Below, one piece after another: positions 17,813-27,230 of a DNA stretch of 64,000 nt (position 1 is its first letter; each line of letters begins with the position of its first letter). The stretch is from Hahella sp. HNIBRBA332 (lineage in GTDB: Bacteria; Pseudomonadota; Gammaproteobacteria; Pseudomonadales; Oleiphilaceae). Both the position numbers and the translations under genes were made by a program. The stretch covers positions 6,656,501 to 6,720,500 of the forward strand of contig NZ_CP132203.1 in assembly GCF_030719035.1 (NCBI RefSeq), read 5' to 3'. The notes beneath the pieces were generated by a model. That model searched no databases, was not told where the DNA came from, and worked only from the letters and a program-made list of their open reading frames with translations.

Positions 17813-18454
17813 TCAGTCCCGGGTCGCTGCGAACAGTCTGGCGGCGAGACCGAACAACACGACTCCCATCACCCGCTCAATCCAATGTGAACAGCGCTGG
17901 AAGATTCTGCGTACGCGTTCCCCAGAGAGAAAGAAACTGAAACCGCAGAACCACAACGTAGTGGCCACAAACATCCAGCCTCCATAAAAGCCCTGAATCC
18001 ATTTGGGAGTATCCGGGCTGATCACGACCGAAAACAAGGCGACAAAGAACAATGTGGCTTTAGGGTTAAGTACGTTGGTTAAAAAGCCCAGTCGAAACGC
18101 CTGCCAGGTGGACTCGCTAGGCAGCGCTTGTTGCAGCGGTTCGTCAGAAGGTGTCTGAGGTTTTGCGCGCAAGCACTGAAAGCCTACCCAGATTAGATAG
18201 GCGGCTCCAATCCACTTCAATACGTTGAATGCGACCACAGACTGAGAAATCAGTAGCCCAATACCCAATAATGAATAAGTGATGTGCAGAAGTATGCCTG
18301 CCCCAATGCCTGTACTGGTCCACAACGCGGGTTTTAGTCCTCGACACAGACTCTGGCGCATCACCACGGCGAAATCCGGCCCGGGGCTGGCGACGGCGAG
18401 AAGGTGGGCGAGGGCGACAGTAAGAAACTCGGTCCAGTACTCATGCATGGGCAT
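17813..18454 (-). CDS. LysE/RhtB family amino-acid exporter
   Basis: A 213-residue inner-membrane protein with six predicted hydrophobic segments. The N-terminal family motif ASPGPDFAVVMRQSL is present, followed by WIGAAYLIWVGFQCLRA and TNVLNPKATLFFVALF, all typical of LysE/RhtB exporters. The substrate is unknown (homoserine, threonine or other amino acids in characterised members). Transcribed convergently towards the DAHP synthase gene. Confidence 0.88.
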   Translation of the reverse strand: MPMHEYWTEFLTVALAHLLAVASPGPDFAVVMRQSLCRGLKPALWTSTGIGAGILLHITYSLLGIGLLISQSVVAFNVLKWIGAAYLIWVGFQCLRAKPQTPSDEPLQQALPSESTWQAFRLGFLTNVLNPKATLFFVALFSVVISPDTPKWIQGFYGGWMFVATTLWFCGFSFFLSGERVRRIFQRCSHWIERVMGVVLFGLAARLFAATRD

Positions 18455-18552
18455 ACTCCTTGGATATTGAATGCGCTGGCGATCAGAAAAGCATAATCGT
18501 ACGCGGGAGCGGCGGATTCAAGCCTTTCTGAAGCCTAAGCAAATGGAGCCTA

Positions 18553-19182
18553 CTACGGTTTGGGACTTTCCTGTTCGTCCTCAGAAAAGAGAAATGCAGG
18601 CAAACTGATATTGAAGTATACGCCGGCGAGTCGGGAAGCCAGAGTCACGGCCATGCCTGATAACGCTGCGACATCCGTGTCCATGCCAAAATAGCTCAAA
18701 GTCAGGTATAGAAATGAGCCTGCGATGGCTGGCGTGGCGTAAATTTCACGATGAAAAATCAATGGGATTTCATTGCAAATGATGTCGCGCAGGACCCCGC
18801 CGGCGACGCCGGTCATGATGCCCATCAACAGGCAGATTTCAAAGCTGTGGCCCAGCGCCTGCGCTTTTTGCGTGCCGGCGATAGTAAAGAAGGCCAACCC
18901 GATGGCGTCGCAGACTTCCAGCATGTGAAGAGGGATGCGTTTGAGCCTGACCAGTACGAAAGTGGCGAGGGCGGAGATAATGCCTACACCCAGGTAGGTG
19001 GTGTTGGCGATCCAGACGACGGGGTGAGCGTTCAACACGAGATCGCGCAAGGTGCCGCCGCCGAGACAGGTTACCAGGGCGACCACAAGCACGCCGAAAA
19101 CGTCCAGTTTCTTATGTCCGGCGACGAGCGCGCCGGAGATGGCGAATACAGCGATACCAAAGAAATCCAGAAACACGTACAT
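18553..19182 (-). CDS. Trimeric intracellular cation channel family protein (UPF0126, YicG-like)
   Basis: A 209-residue membrane protein with seven hydrophobic segments. ATG at 19182 has GGAG 5 bases upstream and gives the usual start MYVFLDFFGIAVFAISGA; the frame is open for 28 more codons upstream. The duplicated glycine-rich motifs CLGGGTLRDLVL and GVAGGVLRDIICNEIPLI define the UPF0126/TRIC-like fold. Prokaryotic TRIC channels conduct K+; a role in glycine use has been proposed for some members. No operon partner is evident. Confidence 0.88.
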   Translation of the reverse strand: MYVFLDFFGIAVFAISGALVAGHKKLDVFGVLVVALVTCLGGGTLRDLVLNAHPVVWIANTTYLGVGIISALATFVLVRLKRIPLHMLEVCDAIGLAFFTIAGTQKAQALGHSFEICLLMGIMTGVAGGVLRDIICNEIPLIFHREIYATPAIAGSFLYLTLSYFGMDTDVAALSGMAVTLASRLAGVYFNISLPAFLFSEDEQESPKP

Positions 19183-19307
19183 GGAAGCTCCGCAAAGGGC
19201 TGGTTTGACGAAAAGAGCGCGAATTATACAGATTATGGCCAAAAAGTGAGTAATGACTGTCCGCAACTGGTGACATGCGACACAAGTACAATCACAACTG
19301 GGACGGT

Positions 19308-19313
19308 TATAAT
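19308..19313 (+). promoter_or_regulatory. Candidate -10 element (TATAAT) for the two-component operon
   Basis: A perfect TATAAT lies about 50 bp before the response-regulator ATG. The hexamer 17 bases upstream (AGTACA) matches the -35 consensus only at its last three positions. A second -10-like TATGAT follows at 19321. Plausible but unproven. Confidence 0.35.
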
Positions 19314-19361
19314 TTTGTGTTATGATCGCGCACAGTTTACGAGGTTAAGTTTTAAGCAGCG

Positions 19362-20090
19362 ATGACCCACAAAAACAAGCATATAGTCGTTGTGGACGAC
19401 GATTTGGAAATTCGGCAATTGCTGAGCCAGTATCTTTCCAAAAACGGTTTTGACGTATCTCCAGCTGAGGATGGTGAAACACTGTTCAGGCTGTTGGAGG
19501 GCGTGACGCCGGATCTGATTATTCTGGACATCATGCTGCCTGGCGACGACGGCTTCACTATCTGCCAGCGTCTGCGTAAGTCGTCCACTGTTCCCATCAT
19601 CATGTTGACCGCCAATGCGGATGACACGGATCGCATCGTCGGTCTGGAAATGGGGGCTGACGACTATATCGCCAAGCCCTTTAATCCGCGGGAGTTGCTG
19701 GCGCGGATGAAAGCGATCCTGCGTCGGGTGCAGCCCAAACAAAGCGCGCCGTCCGGACAACCTAAAATCTATCGTTTCGGCAATCTGGTTCTGGATACGA
19801 CATCCCGCATGCTGGTGCAACCCAACGGTGATAAAAGCGCCATCAGCGGCGCTGACTACACTTTATTATGTCTGTTTTTGGAAAAGGGCAATGAAGTGTT
19901 AAGCCGGGATGAAATTTCCGATGTGTTGCACGGGCGCGAGTGTTCGCCATTGGACCGTAGCATAGACGTGCATATGAGCCGATTACGGCAGCGTCTGGGC
20001 GATGACGCCAAGAACCCTACTCTTATCAAGACCGTACGCGGCTCCGGTTATGTTTTAGCGGTTCCGGTTGAGCGCGAATATGGGGATTAA
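19362..20090 (+). CDS. OmpR/PhoB-family response regulator (GltR-like)
   Basis: A 242-residue regulator. The receiver domain has the acidic pair Asp12-Asp13, phosphoacceptor Asp56 (IILDIMLPG) and Lys105 (YIAKPF). The C-terminal winged helix has GADYTLLCLFLEKGNEVLSR, then SRLRQRL and TVRGSGYVL. It overlaps its kinase gene by 11 bases. Next to a glucose-type ABC importer, the pair looks like the GltR/GtrS system of Pseudomonas, which activates gts sugar uptake genes; that equivalence is inferred from position and family. Confidence 0.88.
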   Translation: MTHKNKHIVVVDDDLEIRQLLSQYLSKNGFDVSPAEDGETLFRLLEGVTPDLIILDIMLPGDDGFTICQRLRKSSTVPIIMLTANADDTDRIVGLEMGADDYIAKPFNPRELLARMKAILRRVQPKQSAPSGQPKIYRFGNLVLDTTSRMLVQPNGDKSAISGADYTLLCLFLEKGNEVLSRDEISDVLHGRECSPLDRSIDVHMSRLRQRLGDDAKNPTLIKTVRGSGYVLAVPVEREYGD

Positions 20091-21561
20091 GAGAGGCGCT
20101 CGCCGAGGGTTGGCGGGTTTGGCTCCGCGCTCTTTATTGTCGCGGATGGTAATTGTCCTGGTTATCGCCGTGCTGGCGGCGCAAGCGCTGTCCAGCTTGA
20201 TTTGGGTGGCGCAGATAAAAACCCGTAATCAGGAAAATGTGCTGAGCATGTCCAATCACTTGGCGTTCAGCATCGCTTCTACTGTGCGCTTCTTCAAATC
20301 CCTGCCGGTTGAATACCGCCATATCGTCCTCGATCAGTTACGGCGCATGGGCGGCTCGCGTTTCTTCGTCACTTTCAACAGTGAACTCATCAATATCAGC
20401 CCGACGCCGGACTCGGACCTGAAACGCTGGGTTCTAGAGGAAGTGGACTCTGTCCTGCAACGGGAGTTGGGTCGCCAGGTGGAGATCATATCCGAGTTCT
20501 CATTCGCCGAGTCCCTGCATGTTTTTAATAATGATATCCGCCTGCTCGATCTGCCGCCGGGATGGGGGCATCACAGCCTGTTGTTGCACCCGCAGAAGAC
20601 CCCGATTCTGGTGGTGCAGATAGGTTTGGAAAAAGATGAGTGGCTGTATCTGGCCACGCTGTTGCCCACCCCGGACGGCCTGATTGAAGGCGATTATCTG
20701 CCCGCCGAGCGCCTTTGGTTTATGGGAATCACGGTGGTGCTGGTGGTGCTGTCGCTGTTTGTGGTGGTGCGTTGGTTGACGCGCCCGTTAAAGTTGCTGT
20801 CGCGGGCGGCGGACGAATTAGGCAAGGACATTGAGCGGCCTCCGCTGCCGGAAGAGGGCAGCACAGAAGTTGTGGCTGCAGCGCGTACCTTTAACGCCAT
20901 GCAAGAGCGCATTCAGCGTTATATTCAGGATAGGGAAACGCTCTTCTCTGCAATCTCTCATGACCTCAAAACGCCTATCACTCGCCTGCGGTTGCGGGCG
21001 GAAATGCTGGACGACGACCAGTTGCGGGGCAAGTTCATTCAGGACCTGGAAGACCTGGATCACATGGTGCATGGCGCCTTGCAGTGCGTCAAAGACACCA
21101 CTGTTCATGAAAATCCGGTGAATATCGATCTACACTATTTATTGCAGCAGATTTGTGAAGGCGCGGATCTGCAGCGCAAAAAAGTAGTGCTGTCCGGAGC
21201 GTTGGAGCAGCCGTTCTGGGGTAAGCCGTTGGCGCTCAAACGAGCCTTCAGCAACATCATTGATAATGCGTTGTTCTATGGACATCAGGCGGAAGTATTT
21301 CTGGAAGATGTGAATGAAGGCGTGCACGTTGCGGTGCGAGACTTTGGCCCAGGAGTTCCGGAAATGGAGCAGGATCGCATCTTCGAACCTTACGTAAGGT
21401 TAGAAAAGTCCCGCAATCGTAACACCGGCGGATCCGGCCTGGGTTTGAGCATCGCCCGCAATATTATCCATGCTCACGGCGGCAGGCTGAAGGTCAAAAA
21501 CCATGAGCAGGGCGGTTTTGTCGTGGAAGTCTGGCTGCCAAGGCAGTACCAGGAAGCCTGA
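20080..21561 (+). CDS. Sensor histidine kinase (GtrS-like)
   Basis: A 493-residue membrane kinase. ATG at 20080 lies inside the end of the regulator gene. The first transmembrane segment is at about residues 20-44 and the second at about 214-234, flanking a ~170-residue periplasmic sensor region. Then come a HAMP linker, the H-box FSAISHDLKTPITRLRLR (His294), N-box NIIDNALFYG, G1 box DFGPGVP and G2 box GGSGLGLSIARN. All catalytic boxes are intact. It probably senses a sugar or sugar acid in the periplasm and controls the importer 240 bp downstream. Confidence 0.87.
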   Translation: MGIKRGARRGLAGLAPRSLLSRMVIVLVIAVLAAQALSSLIWVAQIKTRNQENVLSMSNHLAFSIASTVRFFKSLPVEYRHIVLDQLRRMGGSRFFVTFNSELINISPTPDSDLKRWVLEEVDSVLQRELGRQVEIISEFSFAESLHVFNNDIRLLDLPPGWGHHSLLLHPQKTPILVVQIGLEKDEWLYLATLLPTPDGLIEGDYLPAERLWFMGITVVLVVLSLFVVVRWLTRPLKLLSRAADELGKDIERPPLPEEGSTEVVAAARTFNAMQERIQRYIQDRETLFSAISHDLKTPITRLRLRAEMLDDDQLRGKFIQDLEDLDHMVHGALQCVKDTTVHENPVNIDLHYLLQQICEGADLQRKKVVLSGALEQPFWGKPLALKRAFSNIIDNALFYGHQAEVFLEDVNEGVHVAVRDFGPGVPEMEQDRIFEPYVRLEKSRNRNTGGSGLGLSIARNIIHAHGGRLKVKNHEQGGFVVEVWLPRQYQEA

Positions 21562-21802
21562 GTCTGGCCCGTTGTCTGCGAATGGCGGATTAATTGTCGC
21601 TGTTGGGAACCTGTAAGGTTTTTAAGGTTTTGTTACATTAGGTTGCTCTATCTTACCCCGCCCCCGTATTTCCGCCCCTATACTGACTGAACCTTTGAGC
21701 GTAATCAGAGGATTTCAGCCTTCCTAAATCATCCCATCGGGGATTGTTCAATCGGGAATGGCGAACCTTTTATTTAAACAACAATAAACAGTAGGTTTGG
21801 TC

Positions 21803-23059
21803 ATGAAACGAATTAAAAAAGCTCTTGCTCCTATCGTTCTTTCTGGCATCGCAGCAGCAACTTCAGCACAGGCGGGCGAAGTTGAGGTGCTCCACTGGTG
21901 GACCTCCGGCGGTGAAGCGGCGTCTGTCGCCGTATTGAAAGGCTTGTTGGAGAAAGAAGGGCACACCTGGAAAGACTTTGCGGTTGCCGGGGGTGGCGGG
22001 GAAAGCGCCATGACCGTTCTGAAATCACGAGCCGTATCAGGAAACCCACCTGCAGCAGCCCAGATCAAAGGGCTGGATATCCAGGAGTGGGCTAACCTCG
22101 GTCTGTTGGCGAACCTGGACTCCGTCGCCAAAGCCGGAAACTGGGACAAACTGCTCCCAGAAGTCGTTTCCAACGTCATGAAATACGAAAACCACTACGT
22201 TGCTGTTCCGGTTAACGTGCACAGGGTGAACTGGCTGTGGGCCAACCCAGACGTTTTCCGTAAAGCGGGCGTAGGCATCCCAACCACTTGGGAAGAATTC
22301 CCTGCAGCGGCTGACGCCATACAGAAAGCGGGCTTCATTCCGCTGGCGCACGGCGGTCAGGCATGGCAGGACGCCACTCTGTTCGAAGCTATCGCTTTGG
22401 GCATGGGCGGCAGCGAGTTCTACAACAAAGCCTTTGTTAAGCATGACGCTGATACGCTGAAAAGCGAGAAGATGGTTAAGATCTTCGAAACTTTCAAGAG
22501 CATGCGCAAATACATCGACAAAGATGCTGCCGGTCGCGACTGGAACATCGCCACGTCCATGGTCATCAACGGCAAAGCCGCGATGCAGGTAATGGGCGAC
22601 TGGGCCAAAGGCGAATTCACCGCAGCGGGTAAAAAGCCCGGTGTCGACTACATGTGTCTGCCTGCTCCCGGCACGTCCGGTCAGTTCACGTTTAACATCG
22701 ATAGCTTCGCTATGTTCAAACTGAACAATGACGATAACGTCAAAGCTCAGAACACGATGGCGCGTCTGATCATGGAGCCGACCTTCCAGGAAACATTCAA
22801 CCTGAACAAAGGTTCTATTCCGGTACGTAGCGGCATGGCGCGCGACAAGTTCGACAGCTGCGCGGAGGCCTCTATGGACGCCTTCAATGCAGCCGCTTCC
22901 ACTGGCGATCTGGTGCCCAGCATGGCGCATGGCATGTCCACCACGTCCTATATTCAGGGCGCTATCTATGACGTCGTCACTAACTTCTTCAATGACGACA
23001 GTCAGTCCGCCAAAGAAGCGGTCAACAAGCTGGCTCAGGCTGTAAAAGCAGCCATGTAA
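21803..23059 (+). CDS. Sugar ABC transporter, periplasmic binding protein
   Basis: A 418-residue family-1 extracellular solute-binding protein. The signal peptide MKRIKKALAPIVLSGIAAAT ends near AQA-GEVEV, followed by VLHWWTSGGEAASVAVL, typical of glucose/mannose-type binding proteins (GtsA/GltB branch). VPVNVHRVNWLWANPDVFRK and GSIPVRSGM are further family segments. ATG at 21803 (GTAGG upstream) is preferred over an in-frame GTG two codons earlier. First gene of the importer operon. A strong hairpin follows it, so its message may be more stable than that of the permeases, as expected for a protein needed in excess. Confidence 0.92.
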   Translation: MKRIKKALAPIVLSGIAAATSAQAGEVEVLHWWTSGGEAASVAVLKGLLEKEGHTWKDFAVAGGGGESAMTVLKSRAVSGNPPAAAQIKGLDIQEWANLGLLANLDSVAKAGNWDKLLPEVVSNVMKYENHYVAVPVNVHRVNWLWANPDVFRKAGVGIPTTWEEFPAAADAIQKAGFIPLAHGGQAWQDATLFEAIALGMGGSEFYNKAFVKHDADTLKSEKMVKIFETFKSMRKYIDKDAAGRDWNIATSMVINGKAAMQVMGDWAKGEFTAAGKKPGVDYMCLPAPGTSGQFTFNIDSFAMFKLNNDDNVKAQNTMARLIMEPTFQETFNLNKGSIPVRSGMARDKFDSCAEASMDAFNAAASTGDLVPSMAHGMSTTSYIQGAIYDVVTNFFNDDSQSAKEAVNKLAQAVKAAM

Positions 23060-23067
23060 TCGGCTTA

Positions 23068-23097
23068 GCGCGCGCGAACTGACCTGTTCGCGCGCGC
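23068..23097 (+). promoter_or_regulatory. Intercistronic GC-rich hairpin (mRNA stabiliser)
   Basis: GCGCGCGCGAAC (23068-23079) pairs perfectly with GTTCGCGCGCGC (23086-23097): a 12-bp stem with a 6-base loop and no T-run. It begins 8 bases after the binding-protein stop and precedes the permease gene. In the malE-malF region similar structures protect the upstream message from 3' decay; the same role is inferred here. Confidence 0.65.
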
Positions 23098-23140
23098 AAC
23101 CCCCATCTCTATCCTAAACTTGCCTTTAACGAGGGGAACC

Positions 23141-24076
23141 ATGAGGGCGATATCCATGGGCGCACACGATCGTCCCGAAGCAACTGCAAAAGCGAAAGGC
23201 GGTCTGGCCTGGTTGGAGCGCTGGCTGCCAAAAATGGTGCTGGCTCCGACGTTCGTCATGATGCTGGTCTTTATCTACGGCTACATCATCTGGACGGCGG
23301 TCCTGTCGATGACCAATTCGCGTTTTCTGCCGTCATATGATTTTGTCGGCCTGCTTCAATTCGAAAAGCTTTTTGAAAACGACCGTTGGCTGGTGGCTTG
23401 CACCAACCTGGGTATTTTTGGCGGACTATTCATACTGGTCTGCCTGGCTCTGGGGGTGACCCTGGCGATACTGCTGGACCAAAAGATTCGTCAGGAAGGC
23501 GCGATCCGTACCGTGTATCTGTATCCCATGGCTTTGTCCTTCATCGTTACTGGTACAGCCTGGAAATGGATGCTGAATCCTGGACTGGGTTTGGAAAAAG
23601 TGGTGCGGGATCTGGGGTTTGAAAGCTTCAGCTTTGACTGGATCGTCGATCCGGATATGGCCATCTATACGCTGGTGATCGCCGCCGTATGGCAGTCATC
23701 CGGCTTTGTCATGGCGATGTTCCTGGCGGGCCTGCGCGGCATCGACAACTCTATTATCCAGGCGGCGCAAATCGATGGCGCCACGCTGCCGAAAATCTAT
23801 CGTCGTATTATTCTGCCGAGTCTGCGACCGGTGTTTTTCAGCGCTTTCATCATTCTGTCCCACATCGCAATCAAGAGCTTCGACTTGGTGGCGGCGATGA
23901 CGGGCGGAGGGCCTGGCTATTCCACAGACTTGCCGGCGACCTTTATGTACGCGCACTCATTCACCCGTAGCCAGATTGGTCTGGGCGCGGCAAGCGCAAT
24001 GCTGATGCTGGGCGGCGTATTGGCCATCCTGATTCCCTATCTGTACTCCGAATTGAGAGGGTCCCGTAATGGTTAA
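23141..24076 (+). CDS. Sugar ABC transporter permease 1
   Basis: A 311-residue inner-membrane permease of the MalF/UgpA type with about six membrane segments. The EAA loop appears as QAAQIDGATLPKIYRRIILP, which contacts the ATPase. The ATG at 23141 has GAGGGG 4 bases upstream; a longer frame from 23120 lacks such a site. Its end overlaps the second permease gene by 8 bases. Confidence 0.92.
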   Translation: MRAISMGAHDRPEATAKAKGGLAWLERWLPKMVLAPTFVMMLVFIYGYIIWTAVLSMTNSRFLPSYDFVGLLQFEKLFENDRWLVACTNLGIFGGLFILVCLALGVTLAILLDQKIRQEGAIRTVYLYPMALSFIVTGTAWKWMLNPGLGLEKVVRDLGFESFSFDWIVDPDMAIYTLVIAAVWQSSGFVMAMFLAGLRGIDNSIIQAAQIDGATLPKIYRRIILPSLRPVFFSAFIILSHIAIKSFDLVAAMTGGGPGYSTDLPATFMYAHSFTRSQIGLGAASAMLMLGGVLAILIPYLYSELRGSRNG

Positions 24077-24950
24077 TCAGACTGCGCAATCCTCCATGAA
24101 CTGGAGCCGTATTAACCGCGGCCTTATCTACGCCGTGTTGCTTACCGCAGCGCTGTTTTACCTGCTGCCGCTGGTGGTTATGGTGTTGACCTCGTTCAAG
24201 ACGATGGACGACATTCGTAGTGGAAACTTGATCTCCTGGCCGACTGAGTTTGTCTTCGACGCATGGTCCAAGGCCTGGAGTTCCGCCTGTACGGGCATTC
24301 GCTGTGAAGGCGTGGAAGGATACTTCTGGAACTCTGTGCAAATTGTTGTACCGGCGGTGCTGATCTCCACATTCCTGGGCGCCCTGAACGGCTATGTGTT
24401 CACCAAGTGGAAATTCCGCGGAAGCGAACTGTTCTTCGGCCTGTTGTTGTTCGGATGCTTTATTCCGTTCCAGGTAGTGTTGCTGCCTATGGCTCAGACA
24501 CTGGGGTTGTTGGGCCTTGCCAACACCACTGCTGGCCTGGTGTTCGTGCATATCGTCTACGGTATGGCGTTTACGACCCTGTTTTTCCGTAACTTCTACA
24601 TCAATATTCCAGGCGAGCTGGTTAAAGCGGCGCAGCTGGATGGGGCCGGTTTCTTCACTATTTTCTGGCGTATTCTGCTGCCGATCTCCGGTCCGATCAT
24701 TGTGGTGACCATTATCTGGCAGACCACGCAGATCTGGAATGACTTCTTGTTCGGCGTGGTTTACGGCAGCGGCGATACCCAGCCGATTACCGTTGCACTG
24801 AACAACTTGGTGAACACCTCCACCGGCGTGAAGGAATATAACGTGCATATGGCGGCGGCGATTATCGCGGGTCTGCCCACACTATTGGTTTACGTACTGG
24901 CCGGCAAATACTTCGTCAGAGGACTGACCGCCGGGTCTGTGAAAGGCTAG
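24069..24950 (+). CDS. Sugar ABC transporter permease 2
   Basis: A 293-residue MalG/UgpE-type permease with six membrane segments. The EAA motif is KAAQLDGAGFFTIFWRILLP. The N-terminal half has PLVVMVLTSFKTMDDIRSG, typical of the glucose/mannose subgroup. It pairs with the permease upstream, which it overlaps, and forms the transmembrane pore of the importer. Confidence 0.92.
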   Translation: MVNQTAQSSMNWSRINRGLIYAVLLTAALFYLLPLVVMVLTSFKTMDDIRSGNLISWPTEFVFDAWSKAWSSACTGIRCEGVEGYFWNSVQIVVPAVLISTFLGALNGYVFTKWKFRGSELFFGLLLFGCFIPFQVVLLPMAQTLGLLGLANTTAGLVFVHIVYGMAFTTLFFRNFYINIPGELVKAAQLDGAGFFTIFWRILLPISGPIIVVTIIWQTTQIWNDFLFGVVYGSGDTQPITVALNNLVNTSTGVKEYNVHMAAAIIAGLPTLLVYVLAGKYFVRGLTAGSVKG

Positions 24951-24969
24951 GCGAGCAGCCGCCTTTCAC
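24939..24969 (+). promoter_or_regulatory. Hairpin spanning the end of permease 2
   Basis: GTGAAAGGC (24939-24947), which includes the last sense codons, pairs perfectly with GCCTTTCAC (24961-24969), enclosing the stop codon. There is no T-run. It may modulate decay or read-through between the permease and ATPase genes. Confidence 0.4.
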
Positions 24970-25002
24970 ACTAGAACACAGACAGTTTCGAGGTTAATTT
25001 AA

Positions 25003-26121
25003 ATGGCTGCATTAGAAATTCAAAACGTTCGTAAGACCTACGGCGGTAAAACGGAAGTCCTCAAAGGCATTAATATCAGCATCGAGAAGGGTGAGTTTTT
25101 GATCCTTGTCGGTCCCTCTGGCTGCGGCAAGTCCACGCTGATGAACAGCATCGCTGGACTGGAGGAAATCACTGACGGCGCTATTCTGATCGGCGGCGAA
25201 GACGTTTCCGGCCGTAGCCCGAAAGATCGCGACATCGCCATGGTGTTCCAAAGCTACGCGCTGTATCCAAGCATGAATGTACGCGACAACATCGCTTTCG
25301 GTTTGGAAATGCGCAAGGTGCCGAAAGATGAACGCACGGCTGAAGTGGAGCGTGTGGCGAAAATGCTGCAAATTGAGCATTTGCTGGATCGCAAGCCTTC
25401 CCAGCTTTCCGGTGGTCAGCGTCAGCGTGTAGCCATGGGACGGGCGTTGGCGCGCAAACCCAAGATTTATCTGTTTGACGAGCCGCTGAGTAACCTGGAC
25501 GCCAAGTTGCGGGTGGAAATGCGGACGGAAATCAAAAAGCTGCACCAGAATCTGGGCACCACCATCGTTTACGTGACCCACGATCAGATCGAAGCGATGA
25601 CTCTGGCCGACCGCATCGCGGTCATGAAAGACGGTATCGTGCAGCAATTCGGCACGCCGCAGGAAATCTATGACGAACCCGCCAATATCTTCGTGGCGGG
25701 CTTCATGGGCTCTCCGGCGATGAACTTTATTCCGGTGCAGATCCAAAATGAAGGCGGCGGTCTGGTGGCGAAAGTCACTACCCGTGACGGCCGTACATAC
25801 AGTCTGCCTCTGGGTGAGCGCGGCGCCTGCCTCGCTAACTATGTCGGCAAGCAGGTTACGCTGGGTCTTCGTCCTGAAAGGGTGACTCAGGTGAATCCGC
25901 ATGAAGTGGAAAGAGCCGATGTCATGGTTCTGGAGGCTGAGATTGATATGGTCGAGCCTACCGGACCAGATACCGTTATGCACATTCATCTGAACGGTAC
26001 GGAAGTGAGCTGTCGTGTAGCGCCTGACAGTGCGGGCAAACTGGGTGAGAAGATGAACCTGATGCTTGATTTGTCCAAAGCCGTTTTCTTCGATATTGAG
26101 AGCCAGGCCCGTATCGGCTAG
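25003..26121 (+). CDS. Sugar ABC transporter ATP-binding protein (MalK/UgpC type)
   Basis: A 372-residue ATPase. Walker A GPSGCGKST (about residues 38-46), Q-loop FQSYALYP, signature LSGGQRQRVAMGRAL, Walker B IYLFDEPLSNLD and H-loop YVTHDQ are all present. A C-terminal regulatory OB/TOBE region starts near residue 240 and contains LGLRPERV. It energises uptake of the sugar delivered by the binding protein; a terminator follows, so it ends the importer operon. Confidence 0.94.
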   Translation: MAALEIQNVRKTYGGKTEVLKGINISIEKGEFLILVGPSGCGKSTLMNSIAGLEEITDGAILIGGEDVSGRSPKDRDIAMVFQSYALYPSMNVRDNIAFGLEMRKVPKDERTAEVERVAKMLQIEHLLDRKPSQLSGGQRQRVAMGRALARKPKIYLFDEPLSNLDAKLRVEMRTEIKKLHQNLGTTIVYVTHDQIEAMTLADRIAVMKDGIVQQFGTPQEIYDEPANIFVAGFMGSPAMNFIPVQIQNEGGGLVAKVTTRDGRTYSLPLGERGACLANYVGKQVTLGLRPERVTQVNPHEVERADVMVLEAEIDMVEPTGPDTVMHIHLNGTEVSCRVAPDSAGKLGEKMNLMLDLSKAVFFDIESQARIG

Positions 26122-26129
26122 AGCTTATA

Positions 26130-26168
26130 GCCCGGAGCGTCTGCTGCGAATCAGCCCCGGGCGTTTTT
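26130..26168 (+). terminator. Rho-independent terminator after the importer operon
   Basis: GCCCGG (26130-26135) pairs with CCGGGC (26157-26162), followed by GTTTTT. The loop is long (21 bases), so strength is uncertain. It lies 9 bp after the ATPase gene and before the AraC-family gene. Confidence 0.55.
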
Positions 26169-26276
26169 GCGTTCACTAATAAAATATCAAGCTCATGACG
26201 CTCGCTGAGGTTTTACCTCGGCGACTGCGTCCCGGGCATGCCTTTACCTGAATAAAAATAATTAGGGGGTGAAGCG

Positions 26277-27131
26277 ATGATTGGTCAATCCTATGGCCGA
26301 GAAAGCCATCCGTACGGATTTGAGCTGGAGGGCGAACGCCACCAGCCGGAAGTCATGGCGACTGCGCATCAGCATTGCCATTTAGAGATTCTTATTCTGA
26401 CCCGCGGCAATGTTGAGATGCTGTATGGTCAGCAGTCGATGAAATTGTCCGCCGGAGATCTTCTGTGTTACTCCGCGCTGTATTTTCATCAGTTTGGCGC
26501 TGTTAGCGACGACGCTGTAGCTTACAGTTTCAGACTACCTCTCTTCGCCTTGTTCAACCTGCAACTATCTTGTGGCGTGAAGCAGCAGCTGTTTCATGGC
26601 GTTCCCTGTCGCGCGCGTTGCGCCGGATTGGTGGACGATAGTATGTTGGCGCGCTGGGTGGCGGAACTAAGGTTGCGCGATCCCGCTTTGGACGATCTTA
26701 TTCTGGATGAAATCACTCTGCTGTTGCGGCGCCTTTTCAAGGACGCCTGTTACACTCCGCCGGAACAACGGATCCCTGGAGTTACCGGGCTTAAAGTCAG
26801 CCAGCATATTCCCGTAATGCTGCAATACATCAACGACAACTATCACTCGTCCATTAGCGTGTGCGATGTGGCTGACCATGTGGGGCTGCACAAGAACTTC
26901 GCCATGACGCTATTCAAGAAAACCCTGGGGATGTCGATTCTCGAGTATCTAACTGCGTTGCGGGTGCACCACGCCCGGCGTATGTTGCAATACACTGGCG
27001 AACAGGTCACTCAGATCGCCTACGCCAGCGGGTTTTCTTCCGTGACGCGGTTCTACGAAGTGTTTGCGAAATACTTTGGCGAGTCGCCGCAAAAGTATCG
27101 GAAAAGTTGCGTTTTGGTAGGAGACGACTGA
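26277..27131 (+). CDS. AraC-family regulator (copy 1)
   Basis: A 284-residue regulator. An N-terminal cupin-like sensing domain begins with HQHCHLEILILTRGNVEML and SAGDLLCYSALYFHQFG. The C-terminal double helix-turn-helix includes ISVCDVADHVGLHKNFAMTL, YLTALRVHHARRML and IAYASGFSSVTRFYEVFAKY. ATG at 26277 follows AGGGGGTGAAGCG. The product is closely similar to the regulator at 29811-30674: the helix-turn-helix core GLHKNFAM, the SGFSSVTRFYEVFAKYF segment and the VLDEITLFLRR-like helix are nearly identical. The two flank the kinase/isomerase pair. It probably controls the sugar genes on either side. Confidence 0.88.
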   Translation: MIGQSYGRESHPYGFELEGERHQPEVMATAHQHCHLEILILTRGNVEMLYGQQSMKLSAGDLLCYSALYFHQFGAVSDDAVAYSFRLPLFALFNLQLSCGVKQQLFHGVPCRARCAGLVDDSMLARWVAELRLRDPALDDLILDEITLLLRRLFKDACYTPPEQRIPGVTGLKVSQHIPVMLQYINDNYHSSISVCDVADHVGLHKNFAMTLFKKTLGMSILEYLTALRVHHARRMLQYTGEQVTQIAYASGFSSVTRFYEVFAKYFGESPQKYRKSCVLVGDD

Positions 27132-27230
27132 GAGGAAGACGTGTATAACCAGGGCATTTGCGGCGATAAATCTGTCGCCGACTTCGACCTATAATGTTTA
27201 GCCCCGGAATGAGTTAGCGGATTGGTAACT

